This document shows, piece after piece, positions 1 to 12,000 of a stretch of 64,000 nt of DNA. Source of the stretch: Girardinichthys multiradiatus (Eukaryota > Chordata > Actinopteri > Cyprinodontiformes > Goodeidae); assembly GCF_021462225.1 (NCBI RefSeq), contig NC_061804.1:41107975-41171974 (forward strand), in the 5' to 3' direction. Below the pieces are notes generated by a model. It made no database searches. It was not told the origin of the DNA and saw only the letters and a list, made by a program, of their open reading frames with translations. A program made the translations under genes and the position numbers. Numbering within the stretch: position 1 is the first letter of the stretch; each line of letters opens with the position of its first letter.

Positions 1-3000
1 AGTGGTGCGTGAAAACCTAATGTGGATGGAAGGCATAATGGGTCAAATAAGATGGGATGAGCCAAGGTAAGACATTGTGTCTTTCTCCATCTAGTTTGTG
101 TTGAAATTGCTGTAAGTTCCGCTAAATAACTCTGGGTTCTCATACAGGCCATCTGGACCAGAAAGTCATTACTTTCTGTGTGAAATTAGGCAAGCTTGAC
201 CTGATTTAGTGTGACTTCCTTTGTTTAATTTATCATAAGGCTGTAACATTCCCACTCCATTTTCTTTTCCAACCCAGCTGCATTTTATTACTGTGAATTT
301 GCCACACTATAACACTTGATTTAAGATCTTTAAATGTGAAGTGGCTCTTAAAGGTTGACACACCTCGATCTTCCATGTTAGCTTTTAACATGCAGTTAGA
401 CTTGGTAAAACTTGATAAATATTTCAAAACTTGTTTCCAAATAAACTGTGACATTGTGTATCTTGTATAATTTTAATCGCAAACAAATGTATTGGATAAA
501 AAAATATGAGAAATGAAAAGCTGCAAGCTTTTTGCATAAGTGTGTGTTCCATAAGGCTACTGTAATTTTAAAAATGTGTAAAAATGCTGATAATAGGGAA
601 CATTATAACATGCCTCTATTACCTTTAGCATGTCTACTGCTATAAAGATTCCTACACCTTTACCGGTCTGAAGTGGAGGGTTATGTCCCTGCTACGGGCT
701 GCTGGGTCTGCATTTTAGCTTGTCTTTTCTTTGACCCAGTTGTACCAGCTGTTTCAAGTATATAACACACTTCAACACAGAGCTAGCTCCATACTTTGAA
801 CATTGGTGACATAAAAGGTTTGGTCAATCCACCTTTCTTTCTCCACTGTCACTGTAGTTAACTTAAAAACTGCAATGTTTCAAAACAGCAGACTTTAAAG
901 AGATAGTTCAGGATTTTTGAATCAAAGGTTCTGGTAAAATGTTATAAGCAGTTGAACTCTCCTGGCATCTTAGTTTATCCTGGAGGCTGAAGCTAGCAAT
1001 TAATACAACAGGGGCCAAAAATCAAAGTGGACTCCTATCTTATAACAACTCCAATCTTAAAGACATTATAGCAATTTACAGAAATGAAGGCTGGAGGTGG
1101 TGCACCATCAAAATTGTTCCAGTGTATAACATGTATTGAGAATGGTTGGTCCAGATCATATAAAGCATTTCTGGTCAGAGTAACTGATATGACAGTAAAA
1201 CAGGATAAAAAGTAAAGTAATTTTTGCAATTGTTTAAATGTTTATTTCTATAGCATTTACATGGTCGTACTTTTTATTTGGACATTATCTCTGACCAGAA
1301 ATGTTTTCAACTACAGCGTTTTAGTTCCATATATAAATCTCCAGCATGTGGATAAAATAATCCTGAATTAGTTCACTGCACAAACCCCACACTGAACGAT
1401 TTTCAGAACAAATACGTACCGTTGCATCCTACATTCAATAAGGTTTGAAGTTAAAGCTGGACAGAGCTTCTTACAATGGACTTTGATGTAACAGTGCAAT
1501 ATTTTCAAGGAAGGGGTCGATTGAGTGCCAGCAATGTAGTTTGGAATGACTGAAATCCAAATAAATGCTCTATGGTCAATAGAGAGGTTTTATCTATCCC
1601 TCAGTTCTTCTGGATGCAGTCCTAATCTTCACCTTAATCACCTTACCGTACCTTGGTTTTGTGTCGCAGTTCAGTATACAGGTCCTTCTCAAAATATTAG
1701 CATATTGTGATAAAGTTCATTATTTTCCATAATGTCATGATGAAAATTTAACATTCATATATTTTAGATTCATTGCACACTAACTGAAATATTTCAGGTC
1801 TTTTATTGTCTTAATACAGATGATTTTGGCATACAGCTCATGAAAACCCAAAATTCCTATCTCACAAAATTAGCATATCATTAAAAGGGTCTCTAAACGA
1901 GCTATGAACCTAATCATCTGAATCAACGAGTTAACTCTAAACACCTGCAAAAGATTCCTGAGGCCTTTAAAGCTCCCAGCCTGGTTCATCACTCAAAACC
2001 CCAATCATGGGTAAGACTGCCGACCTGACTGCTGTCCAGAAGGCCACTATTGACACCCTCAAGCAAGAGGGTAAGACACAGAAAGAAATTTCTGAACGAA
2101 TAGGCTGTTCCCAGAGTGCTGTATCAAGGCACCTCAGTGGGAAGTTTGTGGGAAGGAAAAAGTGTGACAGAAAACGCTGCACAACGAGAAGAGGTGACCG
2201 GACCCTGAGGAAGATTGTGGAGAAGGGCCGATTCCAGACCTTGGGGGACCTGCGGAAGCAGTGGACTGAGTCTGGAGTAGAAACCTCCAGAGCCACCGTG
2301 CACAGGCGTGTGCAGGAAATGGGCTACAGGTGCCGCATTCCCCAGGTCAAGCCACTTTTGAACCAGAAACAGCGGCAGAAGCGCCTGACCTGGGCTACAG
2401 AGAAGCAACACTGGACTGTTGCTCAGTGGTCCAAAGTACTTTTTTCGGATGAAAGCAAATTCTGCATGTCATTCGGAAATCAAGGTGCCAGAGTCTGGAG
2501 GAAGACTGGGGAGAAGGAAATGCCAAAATGCCAGAAGTCCAGTGTCAAGTACCCACAGTCAGTGATGGTCTGGGGTGCCGTGTCAGCTGCTGGTGTTTTA
2601 TCAAGGGCAGGGTCAATGCAGCTAGCAGTCATTTCTGCAAAAGGATTCCCGACCAAGTATTGAGTGCATAACTGTACATGATTATTTGAAGGTTGACGTT
2701 TTTTGTATTAAAACCACTTTTCTTTTATTGGTCGGATGAAATATGCTAATTTTGTGAGATAGGAATTTTGGGTTTTCATGAGCTGTATGCCAAAATCATC
2801 CGTATTAAGACAATAAAAGACCTGAAATATTTCAGTTAGTGTGCAATGAATCTAAAATATATGAATGTTAAATTTTCATCATGACATTATGGAAAATAAT
2901 GAACTTTATCACAATATGCTAATATTTTGAGAAGGACCTGTAGGTGTGGTACAACAGAAAAAGATACCAAGTCCAATGCTTGGTTTCTTTTTTACCTGTT

Positions 3001-6000
3001 TTGAACAGATAATGGTAATATTTGTATTATTAATATTTAACACCTTGGATGGAGTAGCTTGTCAACGAATAAGCAATTTCTCTTTTGGATCATTAAAGTA
3101 TTTTCTATTCTATTCTATAACAGTCACACAAATATCAAAAGAAAAACTAACAATCCCTGCTTGTGGAAACGTTTTAGGGTATCAGGTCAGCTTGTCAGAG
3201 TTTGTCTACTGGGAACTATTCTTTAATATTCAAAAATATTTTAAGCAGCTTGTCTTCATTTTTTCAATCCATATGCCAAACGACTAATTTAGTTTGTCAT
3301 AGTCAGTTTGGCATAGTCGATTGGCTTAGAAACTGACAGTTAATTCTCTTGTCTGTACAAAATACAAAATGATCAGGAGTATACAAGGAACTGCCATAAA
3401 ACACATGAATATCTGACTGTATGACTTTCCATACATCTCCCTTTTGCTTTTTATTGCTGCTTTATGGCTCCTTTCTGTCATCATAACTAGATATTCTTGT
3501 ATGTGGAGAGCTTCAGATGGTGTCTTCATCTGCTCCTTTTGTTTGTTGGCAACAATAGACCCATAGAATCCACATTCCTCTTCTGGATGACAGTGACTGT
3601 AACTATTATTCCTCTGACAAGGTCACTCGGACAATGACAGCCAGGACAAATAAATGAGCTTTTACAACCTACCCATTGAGCATTTGTGATTAAAATACAT
3701 CTAAACAATGTTTAAATGGTCTATAGATGTCTTGGCTAAAATTGGCGTATGTTTAATCTAAAAGTGAGCGTTTTTTTTCTTCTGTGTTACAAGCAACTCT
3801 TTATGAGATTGTGGGAGTTCTAGTTGAAAATTCTATGTCTTGCTGAGGAACTTTTTTATGAAAACAAAGCTTCATCTCTGGTGATACTGTACCAAAAAAC
3901 GGCCTGTTATTGCACTGCCTGTTCAGCTTTAATATTTAGTTTCACTTTAGATGAAAATACCTGTTGTAGATATATGTAAATAGGTCATAAAAAGTACCAC
4001 AATACTCTCAATTTTTAGTTTTCAGAAAACAATAGTTTTATTTACTTATACTGATATTTTCACTGCAGTTTCAACTAAAACTGCATAAAATGCATGATTA
4101 AGAGTCTTTTATATGGACCTTACAAATCTAAACTTGGGACTCTTCAGTCCAGGAAGTTCAACCTGGTCTAAAGGACCAAGGGAACTGATTTACATTGATT
4201 CATGTCTAAGCAACTTCTACATATAGCCTCACAATGTAGGAATCAGGTGTGTTTCTCATTAGATATCCTTTTTAGTTTTTTTGTTGTATGTTATTGTTAA
4301 TGGAGTTTAAACAAAAATTCAGAATGAAAGACTCACCTTCACCGTCTCCACCTTCCAATGATTCTTCTGTGCGTCTCCCGGCCTTCCGATCAGCATCCTG
4401 TCCGTCTGATTCTCCATCCAATCACCTTCCGACGCCTCGCTTTTAAAGGACCTTCAGCTGAGCTCATCCCTCCTCCACCCCACCTCCACCATCGTCCTTC
4501 ACATCTACTCCAGGCTTCCTCGCTCCCTGGCCGCCAATCCACCACCAGTGTCGGATCAGGGGGAAGACATCTCTAAATCTAAGCCTTACAAACGATCAAC
4601 TCATGTCATTCTCACCATTCATGTCTTCCTCCCAGCTCCGAGCGCCAAAGAAATAACCATGTAATTTCTCATCATTAAAACTTTTGTAATTGCCATTCCT
4701 TTCTTTGTGAGTCTTTTCAGATTGAATTATTTATGTCTGGGATTGATCTGTTATTGTGCTGTACAGCACTTTGGTTAAACAAAGAGGTTTATTTGCTGTA
4801 TTGATTATAAAACTCTAATATTATTTTGTGTAGAAAATTGACTTAGTGGTCTGTGCACAAATGGCAGGGCTCAATAAGTCTATGTCAACATTTCCACCAG
4901 TCTTATGTCAGCGAAGATGTGGATTTATTAAGGATTTATTAGGTCTAAGATGTAACACCTACAACTAAGAAGGATCTGAAGCTAAATTCTCCATCTTTTT
5001 TGTTTCTCAGACCAAGTGTTAGATGTGGTGAAATACTTAGGTTATATCATAAGAAGTGATCTTTGAGATAATGACAATGTGCAGCAACATGCGTACAATG
5101 ATGTTAAAGTGGCAGTTTTTCGAGCCTCTTGTACATCTTTTTATACAGCTCACGTGTGGTGTAATCACAGTAAAGCCATAATGAAAAAACTGCAGGTGGC
5201 TTTTAAATGTATGTGCCATTTAAATGAGTGAAAAAAAAAATCAATAGAAATAACTTTTACTGTTATAACACATAGTGACACAAGGTATACGTCTAGCTTC
5301 TATAAATTGGAACAAGTGTTTGCGTATTTTGTGATGTTTCAACTGCTTAATGATTTATGTTTTATGTGTCTGTTTATGTATTTTGTTATTTTAAAGATGT
5401 ATGTTGTTTTTTAATGATATTGACCAATTTTTCTACAATAAATAATAATATTAACAATAATAATGCAATACATATATTACAAAAAGTATTTACCTCACTT
5501 TGTCACATCCATTCTTAATCCATTGGGTTTTCTAGAATGTTGGCCTACCTTTAGCAGCTGGAAGAGCTTCAGCCCTTTTTTAAAGGCTTACATCAAGTCT
5601 AGGAGTATGTTTAAGGGGATTTAACAGTTGACAGGGAAATTTTTTGTTGCAAGGACTCACAACTGGACTTTTTGTGCAGGTGGCATGCTATCGCAATAAC
5701 ACGCTGGAAGTCATTGAGCTCCTGGAAGCAACAGATTCTTTGAAAAATGTCTGTAAAAGCAGTCTGCATGCCTTTGTGTCAGATTTCTTTAGGTCTGCAG
5801 CCATGGAAGTGATTGGAACTCATGAATTTAATGATTTAGAGGGGGAACTACTTAGAATTAACCAACAGTATTTGTTCAGCTTCTTCTCAACAATCTGACC
5901 TGTCTGTCCTCAGGGATCTGACAGCTCTGGAAGTGATAATGAAACAACACCAGGATCTAAAAGCCAAAATAGATGGTCGCAGCAAAACCATCCAACAGTG

Positions 6001-9000
6001 TGCAGACCTCGGCAAGATTCTTATAGCTGCAGGCAACCCTGCATCGGAGGAGGTTGGGAAAGCAAATCACACATCATTGGCACACATAAAACAGCATACA
6101 AACCAAACAGTATTGGATAAAGTCATGATCCAGTCTAAACTATGTCCACATGTCACAACAGATAGAAGAGAAGTTGGACAGCCTTCTGACAAAGCAGAAG
6201 GATCTCGTTGAAAAATGGGACAAACACCAAGAAAGGTTACTACGCAGTAAGTACACAGACTCAGACACTTAGATGAAATGGACTCCGACTTTAAACAAGT
6301 TGACACTATGTCCTCTTTAGGACTATCAGTCCAACTGTAATCCATATTGGAATAACATGGCCCTTAATGCACACACACTCAAACATGTAAATACCAGATT
6401 TACAGTTGAGTGGGCATTAATTGTAAAATATAGCATGATAGTAAGTGTGCTGTCTGTGTACTGTCATTTCCAGAGCAGGAACACTTCCAGTTCACCCAGG
6501 AGACAGTAAAAGCAGAAGCCTGGCTGAAAGCCAAGGAGCCGCTGATCAGCTCGAAGCAGCAAGAGGGAGAAGAGCCCCAGGCCCAAACAGATGAGGTTGA
6601 GCAGCTCATACTTCGCCATGAGGCCTTCCGCAAGGCGGCTGTAACCTGGAAAGAACGCTTCAGCTCCCTCCGCCAGCTTTCTGCTGTAAGATTTACTGTA
6701 GACAAAGGTTTAATCATGTTCAGTTTAGCCACAGTTTAACGCTGCTACAGGAAAAATATGACCATGGGATGCTGTATTTGCTTAGCAGACATCTGTACAT
6801 GCCATCAGTTGCATCATTAAATGCATCCTGTGATGAATGCATGTCATACACCCTCACTCAGTCTGCCTTCCATGCTTCCTTGATTTGTATTTAGAAAAAT
6901 AATTAAGATAAAAATAAATGCAGATGCATCTTAATAAAGTGTGACAGCACTGAACAGTTTATTTATTTCAGCGATTTTATAAAAACAAATTAAACACATA
7001 TACGGTATTATATGGAATCATTACATACAAACACTTTATTTCAAGCATTTATTTCTGTGAATTTAGATGGTTATGGCTTACAGTTGATGAAAACCCAAAG
7101 TTTCTCTGAATATTTGAATATTACATCAGGCCAATAAATATTATCCAGATATGTTTTGCTATGATCTACACAATCATTGGGAGAACAGCTGACATGACAG
7201 TTGTTCGGCAGACAGTCACAGACACCTTCCAAAAGGAGGGGAAAGGACTTAGCATACCTTGCCACAACCATGAAAATGAATTGCTTGGCCCACACTAATT
7301 TAAATGCATACATATTCATACAATTATTTTCTCACTTAAACCACAGTGTTTCTCTCAGACATGCTCAGCTTTCACTAAAGCAACCTGAGCTGCCTTACCA
7401 CCTCAGCAGAGCCACTGGCTGATCACCTCCCTACTACACAGCATTGATGCGGTAATTCATAAAAAACGAGCCCCAAACATATTAATGCATATACTGTACA
7501 GTACGTGCACACTTTTCAGTAGGCTTACAGTGTTGCTTTAAAAATCTTTTTTAAAGCAAATTTGAGATTTCTGATAGACTGAATTTTGGCTTTTCATAAG
7601 CTGAGAGCCTTAATCATTGAAAATAAGAGTAAAAGACCTGTATAATATATGAGTTCAACTTTGTGATGTGAATTACTGAAATAAATTACCTTTTCAATGA
7701 TGTTATAATTCACTGAGATGCTCCTGCAGATCATGGTTATGTATTATAAAGACACTTCACTGGAGCATCACCACATATATATTTGTTTCTATAGGCCGAG
7801 AAGAAAAAAGAGGAGGGAAAAAAGACAACTCCACTCTCCAGTCGAAGAATGTTCCCGTTATCATGTCTGACTCCCAGTGTTCCTTCAACCAGTGCTACCT
7901 CTTCTTACCTGAGGCAGACAATACAGGCTCAAATAGAACCCAAACCCTTCCAAACCAGTTTTGACCTAGGCACTTGCTCTGCAACCCACAGATTGTCTAC
8001 AACACTCGCCAGCTATAACCCAGTTATAAACGGTTCAGGCTACCATGGACTGGAGCAACAATGTATTGGAAAAGTAGGAAACACCTCACACCTTGGGATG
8101 AACCCACAGGCAGCTGGAGCGGGAAGTGACTCTGGCTTGTCTGCATCCCAGAGTGGAGGGGCAGATACCTCTACTTACCAAGGGATAAACCACCAAACTG
8201 CTGGTAGTGCAGAGAGTTCTGGATACTTTGGAGTGACCACAGGGTGTTTGAGTGGTTTGCAAAACCATCTTGGTGCTGGAAAGTTAGGCAGTTTAGGGAA
8301 CATAGCTCAGCAGCCAAGCAGTGGAGGTATGGTAAGCCCTGGTTGTTTGCCTCAACAAAATATGGGAAGTTCTGGATATTTGGCCCAACCACAGAATTTA
8401 GGAAGTTCAGGATATCTGGGACAGCAATCTAATTTGGGAAGTTCTGGATATTTGGCACAACAGCCTACTGTGGGGAGCGCTGGGTATTTGGCACAACAGC
8501 CTAATCTGGGGAGCTCTGGGTATTTGGCACAACAGCCTAATCTGGGGAGCTCTGGGTATTTGGCACAACAGCCTAATCTGGGGAGCTCTGGGTATTTGGC
8601 ACAACAGCCTAATCTGGGGAGCTCTGGGTATTTGGCACAACAGCCTAATCTGGGGAGTTCAGGATACCTAGCACAGAATTACCAGAGCAGTGGTGGATTA
8701 GGAAGCTTGGGCTTTTTGGCACAAAATAATTACAGTAGTGGAAGTCTGGGTAGCTCTGGTTTCCTGGCCCAGAGTGGAGGCATCATGGACCCTAAAATGG
8801 CTTATGCATGGCAGCACCTGAAAGCTGACTTCATGCAGCCCAGGATCAACCACATCCACAAAGCTATAAATCCTCTCTTAGAGGCCAGCAGACTGCAGCG
8901 AGAACAGTTTGGTGATATCCCAATGGCAGACATGGTGGGACCAGAATCAGGACTGGAGCTTCTCCATGGTCGTCTCCAGAGGGATCCCCGTGGTAGTCGC

Positions 9001-12000
9001 TCTGATCCGCAGATGGACCATCTGAGGCGGGAAAGGGAATACAAGCTGGGAAGACAGACATCTAGTGAACAGGAAATCCAGGCCAGGCTGAATGAACTAC
9101 CGCTGATAGTGCGCCAGGAACGTTACAGAAGACGCATAGAGCGGCAGTCATCCAGTGAACAAGAGGGGAGCAACAAGCAGAGGATACAGAGACAGGACTC
9201 AAGTGACTTGGAGGGCTCTGTGAAGGATGGCTCTGACAAACGCTCAGGGTATGCAAATTTGTGTCACTGCTGACAATAAAATCCAACATTGTTTAACAGG
9301 ATCCAAGGTTTTTAAGGTTCTATAATAATTGTGTTTGCTTTTCGGGTGACACTTCTGTTGTCCCTACAGGGAGAAGAGATCTACCATGGCAGAAATTGTA
9401 GAACAAGTCCAGGAAAGAGAGGCAGCACATGTATGCTAGCTTGCAAGCATTTTCTGACTGTTGTGTTGGTTCATTGCTCATCATAAACTCGTGTAACATT
9501 CAATTTTCCTTTAACTGGCTCTCGCAGGCACGCGGAGAGCCTTATCGTCCTCCCAGCAGCCTCTCAGCACCTGTAACTCGTTTTGATGGACGCCCCCGTG
9601 CCCGAGACCGTCCAAAACCAAGGAGGCGGCCCCGTCCAAAAGAACCCGAGACAACTCGTCGATCTCGTTCAGCTCCAGCAACTGGTGCCCCAACTACACC
9701 TCAGCCTCCATCACACACTGCCCAAAATGAAGGCTTCCTCTACCGTAAAAAGGCCACTAGTACTGACCTTGAAGCTCAGCAGAGGAGCCCTACCAGGTAC
9801 AACCATCCAATCTAATAAATCATCTTGAGGACAATAACAATAACTATCATGTGTTGATCTCTGGACCTTTAAATATGTCAAGCAGAGCTGCTTTTCTTCT
9901 CCTAATTAAAATATTTTAAGCACCTTGTCTCTTAACAAGCTAGCTTGCCTCGTCTAGATTTGGCTAAGCATTAAAGCAATTTGCCTATTTGAGTCAAACA
10001 TCTTTATAGGGACTAATTAGAAATTAAAACAATTTTAGCAGTTCTCCGCACTCCCAGATATAGCTGTCTGAAGCTGTGATGTTAAATGAAGCCTTTACCA
10101 CAGATCTTTCATTGTGAAAGACATTGTACTGGTGGGAAAACTCTTAGCGCATTAGGTCAAACTCTAGTTATTATTAAGAAGTTGCACAATATTTAGACAC
10201 TTACGGTCGATTCATCTGTTTTCTGCATCTTGACATACATAAGAAAGAACTTTTAACTAATAATTTTGTGATGGTTGAAGTAGAAATCAATTATGAAATA
10301 AAAATTCTGCTAACTGCACAGCCTTTCTGTTTGTTTTTGAGTTCAGGCGAATAACAGCAGCTGTTTTATAGACAACGTGTGCCAAGAAACAATAGTTACC
10401 AGTGGCCTCTGGCTACCATCTGCCACTTCACTTGGCTTTGCCCAATGATCGTTTTCAGTACTCTTTTATTTTTAAGCATCATCACTACTGAAATAGAAAA
10501 ACTACCCACAGCAGAAGTCTAAAATTCTGTGCTGCTTTGGTGCAATTCTATGCGATGTTACTTTCTTTTCCTTGATGGCCTCCATGTTGTCCAGCCCTCC
10601 ATCCTCCGTGCTAATGCTTTTTAAAGCATGGTTAGGGTTAACAGAACAGATATCCCTTATTTTATGTCATTAAATCAGGCTTTAACTCGGTGTCTGAATG
10701 AAATTGTGTCTAAAATTGTGTGGCTCTAATTTCAGTCAAAATAAATAAAACAAATTTCACTGAATTGGAATCAGCAGCTTGCTATTCATCATCTGTCTTG
10801 TTCTGTTTACCTTTCATAATTTTCTGAGCAGGTGCCACTCGAGAAATTGGCAATTTTCTTAAAACATTAGATTGTTTTTTGAATGCTGGAAATTGGAAGA
10901 AAAAAAAAACAGAATTCATAGAGAGATAGAAATACAAGTTTGTGATGTTAAATATGTTTGCCAGCTGTCAAGATGCTTCAAACATTCTATGCCTACTTTC
11001 AAGAAATGTTCCAAATTACATTTTTACTGTGAAGATTGAAACACTAGTGTTTTTGATAATTTCTTATTTGATTTGACAAGTTACAGCGTCTGTGTCTGAT
11101 TTCAGGTTTGACTTGTACCAGACAGATTTTAACAGGAATGCAGAGAGAAATGGATACTCACAAAATAACGGGGAAGCTGGTTGATGATTCATACTGCTGT
11201 GGAATACTAAACACCCATATTTCTATTCTGATTTGAACTCAATATGATCACACTAAAAAAGAGGTGCTGAATTTCGACCTTGGATGACTGTTATTATACT
11301 GACATCATCAAATCGTTAAATTAGCAAGATTTTATTTTATGTGTTTTAAGACTTTCAAGAGGAGTTTGGCCCACTTCAGTGTTCAGTGTTGCTTTAAGGC
11401 CAAAGCTAGTTTTAAACATTTGAAAATAGTGGAACAGTTGACAACATTCATTGAAATAATTTTATTTAAATAAAATTAAATGCAATTAGTTACATGATAA
11501 ATTATTTAGATGAATACGCTGCTATTTCATTTTAAATGCAGGGACTTGAAAATGTTACCACTTACATTTCCAAGTTAATCTTCCCAACTCTGCTCATGCC
11601 TGTATAAAAACATGCACTAACATAAACAATGCTTAGTAATTTGAGAACTGTATTTGAGAACTGTATTTGCAGCTAGCTAACAGTCTCCAAACAGACATTT
11701 AATTTGAACCTTTAAAGATATTTCCTATGTATTTTGTATGAATTTGCAGCAAATCGTGGGTGAACGTATATTGTGTGCTGAAAGAGGGAAAGTTGACTTT
11801 CTATAAGGATGCTAGGAACCATACTACAACATACAATGGGGAGCCTCCTCTTGACTTGAGTGACTGCTCATTTGATCCTTCAATGGGCTACAAGAAGAAG
11901 AAAAACGTCTTCATACTCCAGTAAGACCCATTCTATAGTAGTAAGAATCGTGATGCATCCTTTTGTTTTTATAGCACAATTTTTGTGTGTTATGTTTTTG

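Noticed and set aside
5644..5898. 84-residue ORF as an additional sptbn4 exon
   Set aside because: The exon ending at 66 and the one starting at 5914 join directly in phase and in spectrin-repeat order; inserting this ORF would break the repeat.
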